Under the pieces are notes generated by a model. It had not been told where the DNA came from and did not search any database. It saw only the letters and a list, made by a program, of their open reading frames with translations. From Gracilariopsis chorda (lineage: Eukaryota; Rhodophyta; Florideophyceae; Gracilariales; Gracilariaceae), in contig NBIV01000010.1 of the NCBI GenBank assembly GCA_003194525.1, positions 186,001 to 250,000 on the forward strand: DNA of 64,000 nucleotides, read 5' to 3'. A program made the translations under genes and the position numbers. The first letter of the stretch is position 1; every line of letters begins with the position of its first letter. Below are positions 41,277 through 52,682 of this stretch, piece after piece.

Positions 41277-44232
41277 ATGTTCAACCCATCAGAGAATAAG
41301 AGCCACTTTGCCATCAAAGAAGGATCCACACAGACTATCGCAACGCCATTCATCCATTCCTTTCAGAAATCCTGTCTCACCTCAATTCAAAAGCGAACAA
41401 GCCCTCTCCTCATTGCAGCACCCTCCCCTCAATCAGACCTACCCAGAAGCATGCCACCTCTCTCCGGAAACCACGACTTTGACCAAATCAACGCATCTTT
41501 CGACTCGGACAACCTTCTTCCCCCGAACGAGCGCGGCGAATTTGCCTACATCCAGCCCAACCTCCTTGATCTTCCAGACCAATCTGTTCCTGCCCAACGA
41601 TACCCTTGCGAACGAGACCTTCCCGATGAATCAAGAGAGCTTTTTGCATCCCTATTTAACAAGTCCCTTGTTCTCCCGCTCAAGAAAGCACTAGTATCAA
41701 ACCAACATGCCAAACCCCGCCTATGCTGCAAGCAGAAATCCTACCCCCTACTCCTCCATCGCATGGAAAAATGTGGTCTCCTGTCCTGGTCGCTTGCGTC
41801 AAATGAAACGGCGCACTCGAAGCAGCTCTCAGACTTCCTCACTATGACTCTCTTCGCCGTACCCAAAAACCAGTCCCGGCAACGCCTCATCAGCTGGCCG
41901 CGCGTACACAACCAATTCCTGCCCAGCCCCCCGCATACCCCGCTACCAACGCCAGATCTATTCAAGACTATACGTCAGACATCTGTTCCGCTTGCTGTGG
42001 TGCAATGCCCCAAAGGGGAAAAACACCGAAAGACGTTCGGGATCTTCCTCTCACGAGGTGAACCCAGTTGGGTAGAGCCCTCCCAGAAGTGTCACGGCGA
42101 AGCCGGTTTGTAAGACCAGGGACACCTGTCGCGACTTGCGCAGGGAGGTGAAGGCGAAGAATCGGTATCCGCGTGAGAGGGGTGTGATCCTCAGTAGAGG
42201 TATGTTTCCACGTAAGTGGGGGCGTGTGAGCGGGTGCACACAGGAGGGCCACGGATAGCGGGATGTACTACCCTGAAAGGGGGAAAGGAGGAGATTGAAG
42301 GGAAAGGAGGAAGAGTGGGTGAGGCTGAGTCGCGAGAGCGACGAACGAATATGGCAATGCCTGTGGACAGGACTCCCTATACAGGGCGAAACACTAATGT
42401 TATTGGAACAAATATACTCCCAAGGATGGGCCTCTTTAGATGTGCAAGGGGGTTAGATGTCCCGTGGTTTACGGCGTTTCCCTCCAAGGAAGAGTAGAGC
42501 ATGCACGCAAGCGGTCACAACTAGAGCCAATTCCGCAGGTTGGGGTCCCTTGTTGGGAAAGGTTTACTGGTGCGACGACAGTGCGCCGTCGCACTAAGTA
42601 CTAGCTTCCCAGAAATGGGTATGAAAATAATAAATAAAATCAACTAAAATACTCCACATTTCGTGGCAACATCCACTACTGTGGCCAACCGCCAATTGAC
42701 CCAAAACCGTGTCCCACGTGTCTACACCCACCATTGTGGGGCGTAGTTCATATGCACACTACACAACCGATAATATCGGGAAAACGATCAAGTACCAGGA
42801 ATCCCTCCCTGAGGGCGTTGCACTACACTTGCATCCATCTACCTCGACATCGCCAATATGTTCCATACAATCTGTCTCCCAGACTGGCTCGCTAACCTCT
42901 TCCCACTCCCAACCATCCAATTCGGAAACCTACCGGGCCCTCTCCAAAGACGCATCCAAGCCACGCTCTCGCATCGACCCAAGCAGAAAGACATTGTCCG
43001 CCCTCTCCAGCGTACGCTCCCAATGGGCTTCAATTGGCCGTGCACATTGCACATCACCTCGTTGCATCTGCCATCCGAGAATCCTACGCGCCCTGTCAAC
43101 TACGTCAACCAGAACCGACCATTTATCCGGAGCATCTCCCCACCCTTTTCAGGTCACACACAGGACACATACTGTCAGAGCGATACGCGCTGTTGCTCCA
43201 CATAATCGATGACATAAACGTCGTCTTCGACGCATGGGACGACGCCGCTATAGATACCTTTCACTCGAAATTGCTCTCAGCACTGGATCGCCGCAGTCTA
43301 CCCGTCAAATGGTCAAAGCCCTCTGCCCTCGCGAAACCAGAGCGCACGCAAATCAAATTCATTGGCTGGACATGGAACTTCCTTCTCGGCTGCATTGCCC
43401 CCCCCCGGTACTCAAGCTCTCCAATACCATAAGCCGTCTGAAGCTCGCATCCGCCGCCCTCCGGAACGCAAGCAACCTCCCTCTTCAGGCTCATGCCTCC
43501 CAATCCCTCCAACGCATCGTTGGAAAATCAACCTGGCTTACGCTCGCCAATCGGCCTCTGCTCTCTATTCTTTTCAACACTTTCCACCTCCTCTCGCACG
43601 ACTCAACCCCAAACAGCCTGCTTGCCAGCACAGCCTCCGAGCTCGACCACCTGGCAAACCTCCTGCCCCTATCCTGATTCGCTACTCTTACGACCTGGTC
43701 ATCCCTCCTAATTGACTTCGACGCCTCCATGCAGAAAGGCGCAGTCGTCTACACCTTAGTGGATCCAGAATTAGTTGAAGGACTGTGGAGCTCAGGCGCA
43801 CTCACCGCCAACGGCTCCTCAACCGGAAACTAAGCCCCGCCCGCCGACAGCGGCACGTCTCAGGAGCAAATGCAACCGCCCTCCACCCCTCTTAGAAGCC
43901 CGGCCCTCGAGAACGTCGTCCAGTCGCTGCATTGGAAAACGGCTTTCGTGCGCGAATGGCAACGCACTGAACACATTAACATATTGAAAGGAACAACCGC
44001 CGTTCTCGCAGCCAGATGGGCAGTATCCCGCCAAATTACTGAAAAGCGAGTGATTTTCCTTTCTGACTCTGCCGCCGTCGTTGGAGTGCTTAACAAAGGC
44101 CGGTCATCAAGCCCGCAACTGAACCGCATCGCTCGAAACTTTGGTGCAGCATGTCTAGCCGCAGATCTGCACGCAACGCTGGCCTACATTCACACGTCAA
44201 CAAACCCGGCCGACGAACCAACCAGACAGTAA
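41277..44232 (+). pseudogene. DIRS-type reverse transcriptase-RNase H, split and frameshifted
   Basis: The frame from ATG 41277 reaches 41995 (TIRQTSVPLA). After removing the LTR and one CTTGC it continues SIYLDIANMFHTICLPDW, which is RT motif A. One missing base near 43042 (LPMGFNW to AVHIAHHLV) and a shift at a C9 run near 43398 change frame. HIIDDINVVF is the YxDD box, and KFIGWTWNF follows. RNase H is seen at 43700-44232: LLIDFDAS, LKGTTAVLAARWAV, FLSDSAAVVGVLNKGRS, and NPADEPTRQ at the end. RT copies RNA to DNA; here the gene is dead but complete in outline. Confidence 0.8.
41996..42827 (+). mobile_element. Family A solo LTR, copy 3 (832 bp)
   Basis: Starts TGTGGTGCAATGCCC and ends GGGCGTTGCACTACA, flanked by an exact CTTGC duplication (41991-41995, 42828-42832). 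Same length and nearly the same sequence as copy 2, including hairpin, TAAGTA and AATAAA. Different target duplications show two separate insertions, not a pair of LTRs around one element. Confidence 0.85.
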
Positions 44233-45350
44233 ACCCATACCTCCAATTGAAGCGAAGGACGTCATTGGCACTATCACCCGCAGCAGCCCTCCTGGAACGC
44301 ATGATACACGAACAAGACAATAGACCCAACCCAAATGAAGCAGTTGTCGTAAATAGACTACCGACTACCAGGCTGTTCCTCGCGGAGGCGCCCCCAAGAA
44401 TACCCCTCCAAGCCAGCAGTTTCTTCTCAATGCACCCCCTAATCGCACGCACGATCAAACCCAAGACCTTGCAATCATACTGCAAAGCGCTAGAAAAATT
44501 TACAGCAACACTCACGACAAGCTGTCGCGACCTGCACCACCTCAATCACCTAATCGACATGTACATTAACAAAACCTTCGAAGAGGACCCGATGGCCACC
44601 CGCAAACAAGAGATGACAAACCTGCTCTGTGCGCTCTACATCGTGGATGCTCGTACGAAAACTGGCCTTCCTCTGTCCCACAGAAGTATCAAGGGCTGGG
44701 AAAAATCACATAATGCCCAGCCATCCACACCATTTACCCCAGAAATCTTGCACGCCTTCGTAATGAAGCTCCTTCTTGACCGCAGAGCCGAAGCGGCCGT
44801 ATGTTTGGCAATATCATGGGCCGGCTACCTCAGAGTAAGTGAAGCTCTTGCGCGTCGCGCGGAGAACGTTCCGTTACCTGGAGATCCTCGCGTTGCTGCA
44901 TATGGAAACGAAGTTGCTGGAATCGCTATCTTGGATGCAAAGACTGGGCCTCTGCAATTTGTTTCTATTAAGGACAGGAATTGTATTACTCTTCTGACAT
45001 GTTATATGAAGAAGCTAAGCAATATCGGAGACACACTCTTTACCATCAAATACTCTACTTACGCAGCACAGCTGAAGAAAGTTACGTCTTTTTTTAACGT
45101 GACACATTTGAATTTTACTACACACTCTGCCCGAATAGACGAAGCACTGCATGGCTTCATGCGTGGTAGAAAGGCAGAGGATATCGCATTGAAAGGCAGG
45201 TGGAACTCGCTCACGTCGTTGCGACATTCTTTGACAACCGGCCGAGCATGGCTCATGAAAATGAATATAACGGACCAACAAACTGCCAAAATCAAGCAGT
45301 ACAGTTCCAATATGGTTCAAACAACCGAACCCTATCGCAGCTGTGTATAG
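44151..45350 (+). CDS. Tyrosine recombinase of the DIRS-type element, nucleophile changed to Ser
   Basis: A 399-codon open frame overlapping the RNase H end by about 80 bp, as usual in this group. The N-terminal core-binding part (TLQSYCKALEKFTATL) precedes the catalytic domain: first Arg in GYLRVSEAL (about 44830), HSAR at about 45121-45132, and GRW in IALKGRWNS. The site of the nucleophilic tyrosine, expected in SLRxYLxxGRA, reads SLRHSLTTGRA, with codon TCT at 45228-45230; one base change from TAT would explain it. The frame is otherwise intact. A recombinase inserts the circular DNA copy without target duplication. This copy should be unable to form the covalent DNA link. Confidence 0.8.
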   Translation: MSSRRSARNAGLHSHVNKPGRRTNQTVNPYLQLKRRTSLALSPAAALLERMIHEQDNRPNPNEAVVVNRLPTTRLFLAEAPPRIPLQASSFFSMHPLIARTIKPKTLQSYCKALEKFTATLTTSCRDLHHLNHLIDMYINKTFEEDPMATRKQEMTNLLCALYIVDARTKTGLPLSHRSIKGWEKSHNAQPSTPFTPEILHAFVMKLLLDRRAEAAVCLAISWAGYLRVSEALARRAENVPLPGDPRVAAYGNEVAGIAILDAKTGPLQFVSIKDRNCITLLTCYMKKLSNIGDTLFTIKYSTYAAQLKKVTSFFNVTHLNFTTHSARIDEALHGFMRGRKAEDIALKGRWNSLTSLRHSLTTGRAWLMKMNITDQQTAKIKQYSSNMVQTTEPYRSCV

Positions 45351-46036
45351 GAAGACACACACCTTCGGGAATTTGGGATATCATGGAGCTCTGCAGCTCC
45401 TGAGGACGGCAAGGAAAAGCTCCATGCCATCGCGTCCATGCCAGCAATGCAAGAAAGCCTATCTTGCCAAAGCTTGAACCGATTAGAATAATCTTGTATT
45501 AAGTGTACCATGTACCGTTGGTACCGTTCAGAACCTAAATTTGGAAAAAGGTCAAAGTTGGAAACTCTCATTAGAGAGTTTCAGCAACTCAACTGTGGGT
45601 AGATTGTGGGTAGCGTGGCATGGCATGTATGACATGTGGCCGATCTGGGCCAATCTGACCGACAATTCCTACCGGTCAATCGTTCAGAGAGGCTCCGTAT
45701 CAGCACGTAGGTAAATAAGGGACAGTTTCAACAAATTTAAAATGAATATAACTTCTTGAACTCCATTGCATCTGGTTTTTTGTGACATGTAAGCTTGGAG
45801 GATATCCTACGGGATAGCCAAGATTTGGGGTCAGACAGTGTCAAACAACCATTGTTGAATGAGATTTTTGCTACGACAAAGTATCCCCTTAAAGTACACC
45901 TTTTGAGGTAAAAAAGGGACACTGTCAAGCACTGTCGAGCGCCATTGGCGCACAAAAACAGCTTCAAACTTCAGTAGCTCCCTGACGCTGCGCCGCCCGT
46001 AACCTCGCTTACTGACGCCGATCGGCCCGTGAACGG

Positions 46037-47659
46037 CTAAGTTGCTCCCATCGCAATCCACGAGTTGACAGCCAAAGCGCAAACAGCTCTTTTTCTCTCT
46101 GAGCCTGAGCCCGCTCTTCTGCTCTGCGAACACTTTCTTGCTCCCTTTGCTCTCGTCGAGCTTCGGCCTTTGCCACCCTGGCCGCACGTTTTACAATTGT
46201 AGCCCTCTTTTCTAATTCCTTCGCCCTCCAGCCTATCCAATACAACCCTTGTAGTAAGTAATGCACCTGCCGTCGTAACCAACGTTCCGTTCTCAACTAC
46301 TTCACCATCTGACCTCAACATGTTCCGATTTTCCACATAATCTTTCACCAGAGCAAGATAGTTTTCATGCGCAACCTCTTGACAAGACGCTGTTCCAATG
46401 TTTGTTATATCCGTCTTCTTGATAACGTCCGGATTTGCCGTTTGCTTGTGCGGATCCCACAACCCGCAAGCCTCAAAACCCGTCACAATATTGTTGTAAG
46501 TTACAGCTCAAATGTAGGCTTTGGTTAACAGATCGCTTATGGTGTACACATCGTTTCGCGAATCGTCTTGCGCGCAAAGGGCTCGCTCGTTGAGATAGTT
46601 ACGGAAGTAATTCTTGAAGGGAGAGAAAACGGATTAGTCAAGAACTTGAGTTCTGTGACTTGTGTGTGCAGGCAAACAGAGAGCTATTATGCCATTATCA
46701 TTAAGAAGTTTTAAGGCTTTGTACGAGCAGTGCGCCCCGTAACCGTCGAACGTCAAGACAATGTGGCGATGCTTCCTTCTTATTTCCGTTGTTTCCTGTA
46801 CAAAGTGCTCAACCCATTCGAAGAAGACGGCTGTATCGACGCCTGCCGGGTCCCTGTAACAGGTAATGGCATTAGCTGGTAGATAGCAAGAGGGTGTTTC
46901 TCTGGTTCCATCGGCACGGAGTCGATATTTTGCGCGGGCACCTTGAAGTACGACAAGGGGAGACCATGCGCCTCCATCTCCAGATACGACGGGCATTATC
47001 GTAACATGCTGCGCATTTCCGGACCACTTCAATTCAACGGAGTTGCTTCGGCCTTTGCTATTGAATAAGGCCTTCGAGCGAGCTCTTGTTGCTGTACGTA
47101 CAGAAAAGCCACTTTCGTCGATGTTAAAGACTTGTTAGGGGCTGTTTATTTTGTACTCCTTGTACACTTGCACAATGCGAGCGAAGTGGGAGGCAAGATT
47201 TTCCGGAGACATCGCGATCGCTCTCAATTTTTCTAGGTTGCTACGCCGCTTGAGGGATATTTCTTGATGGGGTCTTAAGAAGCTGCGAACAAAGTACTCA
47301 CCGGGGCGGTAGTTTTTGAATGGGATTTGCAGACGTCTGGATTGTGGGAGACCTGTCACGTAGCACTGAACCATGTCCTTGAAGCATTCTCTTGAGAGTG
47401 GTGTTCCTCTGTTGGAGAAGTGGAGACCTGCTTCACATATTGTTTGTTCTTCTGAGGGTGTAAGGGATGGTGGTCTTCCCCTGGTTTGTTTGATCACTTT
47501 GTGGCATAGTGAGCGGTGGAGATGAGACTTAGCGACCTGGAAGCGATCGGCGCTTTTTCGCAGTGAAGTGTGACCTTGTCTATGAAAGTCGATGGTGTTC
47601 TGGAGCTTCTGCGTGTAGCCCCGATTGCTGTTCTGGGCCAAAACACGTTTGGAAACCAT
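46037..47659 (-). pseudogene. Pogo-type DDE_1 transposase with three in-frame stops
   Basis: A single frame of 541 codons from ATG 47659 with three stops (TAA after KINSP, TAG after RTQVLD, TGA after TKAYI) and no frameshift. N-terminus: Psq-type helix-turn-helix (GYTQKLQNTIDFHRQGHTSL then RKSADRFQVAKSHLHRS), then a CENP-B-like second DNA-binding part. Catalytic DDE_1: NIDESGFS (first Asp), LTFDGYGAHCS (second), LPAHTSHRTQVLD (third). The C-terminus has a basic, Glu-rich tail. It cut and pasted the element in the past; stops now prevent it. Confidence 0.85.
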
Positions 47660-48197
47660 GAGAATTAGCCTCGGATGATGAAAGATAATACGGTGGAAAT
47701 TCAGTCTTCAGACAGGGATATGGATATGAAAATGGTGTCCGGATTCGTTTGTGGGGGGTATCTGGCAGTAAAGGAGGATGCTGAGTTCGAATCTGGCGCC
47801 AGAATGTGAATCATATGAGCCGTTTGCTGGCTACAAGATAAGCTTTCTCTCTTCGTCGACAGTTTGCTGTAAATGCCTTCAATTGTAACCAAAACTCCGT
47901 CCCTAATTACCACACTGTCCCCGATTTACCTGCATCGATGATACCGAGCGCTCTTGGTTGTCCGTTCCTGCGAGTGTACTGTTACGCGACACCCCCCGTC
48001 CTCCCCCTTTCCGTTTTCCAGCCAGCAGAAAGATGGCAGCCGGCTAGGCTCTTTCCCCTCCCTCCCCCCGTCCCCATGGACATTCACTGCCAGCGGGCGC
48101 ATCTAGCTCGGTTGCAGAGGAGTCTTCCAAAGAATCTGGCGCCAATACGTCAAGCACAACCGTCAACCCATCGCCCGCTACGGCCAAAAAGCGCCGG

Positions 48198-49007
48198 GTG
48201 AAGTGTGACGGGGCAGGTGCAGACATGCTTTGTGCGCGTGTTTTGACAAGTGCAGGAGCGCACCTCGACAAGTGGGGAGAAGGCGAGAGAATGTATACAA
48301 AAGCGGCTGAACTTTTCAACGCGCAACCGAGCAAGCCGTTCGACAAAAACAGCAAACACATCAAGGACCGGTTTTTGCTGCTGACGGAGCGCTTCAAAAA
48401 GAAAGACGCAGCCCTGTCCAAGCAGTCGGGCACGAAGGAGGCGCAGGACGAGCTGTCGAACCTCCTAGAGGATGCCGCCGCGGCCATGAGTGACGCACGC
48501 TTGGCAGCAACTAAAGCAAAGGACAAGAAGAGTACGGTCGAAGATGAGCTCTCTCGTGCTGGGGCGGCCGCTCGAGATCTGTCGCTCATGCGCCGCACTC
48601 GTCGGAACAAGAGAGCACTCGATAAGAATATGGGCGGCCTTGACGTAGAAGACGAGTCGGAGGGCGACGGAATTTCAGCGTCGGCAAAGCGTTGACGACG
48701 TCGTGATGATGCAGAGGAGGAAAAGCAAAACGCTCTTATCGACCTCATCAAGGGCGACGTCGCCGAGCGCCGTGAAGTGGAGCGGCGGAAATGCGCCACT
48801 GCGGAGAAGCTTCTGGACCTGGACCAGCGCCGCTTCCAGCACGAGTTGGACATAGATGCGCCACGACGCCAGCGAGACGCGGCCGCAGAAGTTGCTCGTG
48901 CCAAGAGTTCCGCCGATGCTGCAGCTGCGTCCATGGCCGATCGAGAGGAGCGCACGCAGACCCTTGCGCTGATCGGGGAGCTCGTGCGTAGTGTCAGGAA
49001 GAACTGA
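48198..49007 (+). pseudogene. Harbinger accessory (Myb/trihelix-like) protein, one in-frame TGA
   Basis: One frame of about 270 codons with a TGA at 48693-48695. The open text extends upstream of 48198 (SSTTVNPSPATAKKRRVKCD) with no ATG, so the start is lost or changed. LDKWGEGERMYTKAAELFN and KHIKDRFLLLTERFKKKDAA form a trihelix-like DNA-binding domain. A long charged coiled-coil follows (ERREVERRKCATAEKLLDLD, QRRFQHELDID, then an Ala/Arg-rich helix). In Harbinger elements this partner helps bring the transposase to the ends and to the nucleus. Confidence 0.55.
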
Positions 49008-49289
49008 AGAAGAGTGGGTGGGTTGGAAGATATGGCGAAGTTATGAGTGCCTACCGCTGCGTTTGCTGACCGAGGCGAGAAAGCCGCCGCTCGGTGAGCG
49101 TGCACGCCGTCACTTGCCGCAGCACCTGGCGCCGCTGCTGCCGAATGACATTCTCTTGCAAGCTCCCTCAGAGTCGTCGTGACTTGGCCACGTTTGCGTC
49201 TCTTCGGAATCTTCTTTACTATGCGCTGATAGACAGGTAGCTCTCGAGAGTGGGGAACGTGCAGTCAAAAAAGGTCGCTGTCTGGCCAT

Positions 49290-50506
49290 CTTACATGCAA
49301 CAACCAACGTTCCACAGGAACACAGCAGCCGTGTAGACAGTACCAACAGGGCCGTCGTTGATCTTGAGTTTCCGCGCAAAGTCGAGAATGGAGAAGACCT
49401 GGTTCCCTTCCTTGTACTGTACCCCCATTCGACTGACACTCGGACGCTTGCCATTTCCGTGTTAAAAGACTCTTCTTCCTCGTTCAGAACCCCAGCTGCG
49501 TTGGCTGGAAACGCTACTTGCATCCACGTTCGAACCAGGTAGGCCTTGTCGCCAAAGAGACAATACTGTACACCTCCTACCATCAGGGCCAGATACAACA
49601 TGTCGTCCATTCCCGATTCTCGGTAGAGCGTGATTTCGTGCCGCCTTCCCTCCATGGGGTCCGGCCAGGTGAAAAAGGAGCCCATCTGGCGTCCCCACGG
49701 ACTGAAACTTCAGCATGTCCTTGGGCTTGTGACCGCTGTACACGCTCCGCTGCATTGCATGCCCAGGTCGCGCAATAAAGATCCCTGTGCCATCAATAAA
49801 GCCGACGCAGTTGTCAAGCGCCCCGCCCTTTTCAAGGACAGCTTTTGCATACATGGCCGCCCGCTCTTGCATCAAATCCCCCTCCACTGGCACAGAGCAC
49901 CACTCCAACGCTCCATCATCAGCTCCATGGTCTCGTAGAAGATGTCGCACAATGCTGAGCTGGTCCGTCCAAACAGTTTTTCGAGGTCACGCCAGCGCGC
50001 AGGCGAGGATAGCCGGCGCATCACAATGCACAGGCGCTCCACAGAAAGTACCCTATGCCGACGCCTGAAGGACCCTTCCGCGAGCTGCAGTAAACCAGCA
50101 ACGCGACCCAGGTCTACGGGCTTGAACCGGAAAAGAGACAAGGCGTCTTCAGTGGAAAACACGTTACATTAAAAGATACGCTATAAACCGCCATCTTGCG
50201 GGGGAGCAGAGCTCTCAGATCACGCTGGACGAGCAGAAAACGGCCCAGTACTGGTCCAAGCTCCACGAGACTCGCCCCGGATAAGTTTCGCGCCAGCAGC
50301 TCACGACCCAGGCGCCGCCGCATGTGGCACAGCTGCATCAAGTTGTAGTTCTTGATTGCCACCATTGCTGCTGTGCCACCAGCCGCCAAGAGACAACAGA
50401 TGTAGCAGGCGCTGCGGCCCGCCACGAAGACTGCGCGTGGGTTGAGGTGGTCTCCCGGTGGCCGTTCCGTGTCGCAGCGGTGGCTGTGCCGCGGCCTACA
50501 ACGCAT
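49290..50506 (-). pseudogene. PIF/Harbinger DDE_4 transposase, at least three frameshifts
   Basis: Pieces in shifting frames keep family order: an N-terminal helical region (LMQLCHMRRRLGRELLARNL, then VLSVERLCIVMRRLSSPARW with LEKLFGRTSSALCDIFYET), first Asp in VGFIDGTGIFIARPG, KPKDMLKFQSVGTPDGLLFH, second Asp in LFGDKAYLV, FNTEMASVRVSVEWG, and a final frame (FSILDFARKLKIND to NVGCCM) ending near 49290. Frameshifts fall near 50140, 49870, 49660 and 49420. Not functional. Confidence 0.7.
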
Positions 50507-50625
50507 TGAACGAAGAATTTCAGTGCTGAAACTGTTCAGGACAATTTTCGTTCAATTGTTTTTCCGGTAAGTGCAACCCATATTTTACCCACGATTGCAC
50601 CCACAGTTGATTTGCTGAAACTCTG

Positions 50626-52660
50626 TACTGTAGGCCCCGTATCTTTGAGCCAGAATCTCTAATTCCTAATCTGATAAATCCATTAGATTTCTCTCAATGA
50701 TAAAACCCTGCCAATACCAAAACGCGGTAGTTTCAAACTGCAAATGCGCGATATCAATAAAAACCTTGTTGAAGTTCTCATTTTTATCGTGAATGCGCAT
50801 TCTTTGATTTCGCTCTGAATATTACCATTTACTCCTGAGACCCTACCGGTCTATCACAACACTGCGATGGCTCTATCCATACGCAAACAAGCAAATAGTC
50901 TTCAAAAAAGCCTCAGACGAGCTAAACATAAACGCAAAATAAAGATGAAAACGATCAAAATGTTACAAAGCAAACATTTTTCATATATGATAAGTAATAC
51001 TGCACGAGCTCCTCAGCTTTTCAAAAGCCCCGTGTACATCCTCAAAAATATGTTGACACTGACAAAAAAAAAAAAAGCTGCAACAAAAACTCACTAACCT
51101 TTCTCATTTTCGAAAAGGAGCGCAGACAGTTTTGAATAAGATAAAAGAGAGGTAAATTGTGGACGAACTGAAAGAAACTGCAAAATGCGGCTTCGCGGTT
51201 GATAATGAAACCACGAAGTATTTCATTGAACGCCTTGCTGCCGATCGACGAACTGAGTGGTTGAACGGAATACCTTTTGATGATGCTGTTTGATCATTCC
51301 AAGCATAACATACAGATCTTACCTACAAACAACAATCCCCAAAAGATAACTCTATGTTAAAAGGAAAGACATACAGAAAAATCAAAAAGTTCTTCAACTT
51401 TGTTGCTAAGATAGGAGCAGAGGATCCGGCCATGCTTGTAGATCCAAATCTTTTGAAGAATATGGATTATACTACAGTTGACGCGACTTGGTGCGAAGCT
51501 AGAAAAGCGTACAGGTCTGTATCATCTACTTACTGGGGTTATAAGGTTTCACAAGACATGCATGACGTAAACAAGCACATCTACGCCGAAAGTGATAGTT
51601 TCGCTGAGGTTTTAAAAGCTCCTCCGTTCTTCATCCTTGCTGAGCACTACCTCAAGGCCAGAGATCCTCTCAAGGTGTTCGGGACCTTTTTCTATTGTAA
51701 GGTACGCACAGCGACAGGTTCATTCATACCAAATGGTGTTTGGTTAGAAAACCGAGGTCGCCTCCGGCTATACGGACGAAAGTATCACCGAAAATTGGGC
51801 TAGCAGCTGATCCATATAGCGCAAAGGTCCATGTAGGTTGTGTTCTAATCTACGGAGAGTCTAAAGAGAGAAGAGGAAGAAGAGGGAAATGACCAAAGAA
51901 ATTGTACAACCCGGCGGGTCGTGCGGAAAGCCGATAGAAACCATGCGATAGGAGTGTTGCTTATTCAGCCAGCACAGCAGAAGTAAATACTGAGTCGAAC
52001 GACACCTGTTAACACAATAGCGCGTACGCGATACGGTAAAAACAGTAAGCACTGGGCAAACCCACGGGGTAAGACAGATCAGCAGTTCTGATTGATACTG
52101 TGCGGGTGAGTATAACAATACCAAACGCGGTGAATATCCAAGAGAGAGTTAGTCAATTCGAGCAGGCGATAAACTCAGAGCTAAATTACAGCTTAACTTC
52201 ACTTCAGGGTGAAATGGCAGGGCCTTCCTTTCCTAAATACTATGAGGTGATAATAAAAATAAGAATACTACTAATGTAGTGTGCTACAGGTGTGGTACAC
52301 ACGTTTGTGTCAGTGAGTGGCATGGTCGGCCTCGGCGCAACACGAAAGGTGTAAATCATGCCAGCCATGAATAACGTCCCTACGATTAGTACGTGTGCAT
52401 CTATTCCATATACCATAGAAATCACCCATGAAAGTTCCAAAAATGACTCATAAAATTCAAATCGATTTCACAAGAAATTTCCAAGGTTTCACTCATACCT
52501 GAGATGAACTGATGCCACTTCGGTACAGAACCATCATGATCCACCTCGCATAGACGGTATGCACATTCACATTGCTCTACAATCGTGGCTGGCAAAAAGG
52601 TAATGTAGCATTGGGTGGACCTGCGTCCTGGCATATATAAGAAATGTGCCGCGGTATGTA
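50626..52660. other. AT-rich stretch with weak frames
   Basis: Includes a Lys-rich 76-codon frame at 50867-51097 and the 149-codon frame at 51354-51803, listed separately. An A13 run lies at about 51063-51076. 51870-52660 has no gene that I can support. Confidence 0.35.
51354..51803 (+). CDS. Hypothetical 149-residue frame, family not recognised
   Basis: MLKGKTYRKIKKFFNFVAKI opens the frame. The middle (MDYTTVDATWCEARKAYRSV, KVSQDMHDVNKHIYAESDSF) has good protein-like composition and is preceded by similar text in another frame (TTKYFIERLAADRRTEWLNG at about 51215-51275). It may be part of the same decayed element as the DDE_1 remnant 0.9 kb downstream. No motif is identified. Confidence 0.3.
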   Translation: MLKGKTYRKIKKFFNFVAKIGAEDPAMLVDPNLLKNMDYTTVDATWCEARKAYRSVSSTYWGYKVSQDMHDVNKHIYAESDSFAEVLKAPPFFILAEHYLKARDPLKVFGTFFYCKVRTATGSFIPNGVWLENRGRLRLYGRKYHRKLG

Positions 52661-52682
52661 ACCAGTTTCAGAAACCAACTGG

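Larger units (their letters stand above)
38500..45400 (+). mobile_element. DIRS-type tyrosine-recombinase retroelement, disrupted
   Basis: Order gag-like, RT-RNase H, tyrosine recombinase on one strand, with overlapping ORFs and no DDE integrase or aspartic protease, is that of the DIRS/PAT/Ngaro group. Two family A LTRs are inserted (40155-40986 in the gag-like frame, 41996-42827 in RT). Limits are approximate: I could not identify the inverted or split direct repeats that define the ends. Several frameshifts show that it is inactive. Confidence 0.75.
47940..50520. mobile_element. Decayed PIF/Harbinger-type element nested in the pogo transposon
   Basis: Two divided genes in the arrangement of Harbinger elements: a trihelix/Myb-like gene on plus (48198-49007) and a DDE_4 transposase on minus (49290-50506). 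GC content and codon choice (GCG/GCC-rich) differ sharply from the surrounding pogo DNA. The limits are approximate because no terminal repeat could be found by eye. Confidence 0.6.
45574..50625 (-). mobile_element. Pogo-type (Tc1/mariner superfamily) DNA transposon, 5.05 kb
   Basis: Flanked by TA on both sides (45572-45573, 50626-50627). Ends are inverted repeats: left GAGAGTTTCAGCAACTCAAC, right (complement) CAGAGTTTCAGCAAATCAAC, both then TGTGGGT; about 30 bp similar overall. It carries a DDE_1 transposase on the minus strand and, between about 47.94 and 50.52 kb, a decayed Harbinger-type element, presumably a later insertion, which explains the large size. Confidence 0.85.

Noticed and set aside
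40155-42827. The two 832-bp repeats as 5' and 3' LTRs of one 2.7-kb element
   Set aside because: They have different target duplications (GACAG and CTTGC), and the 1 kb between them is continuous gag/RT sequence of the DIRS-type element, so they are independent insertions.
47938-49105. 353-codon minus-strand frame at 48044-49105 as a real gene
   Set aside because: It is Ser/Arg/Ala-rich antisense text of the Myb-like Harbinger gene; the plus strand has the recognisable trihelix and coiled coil.
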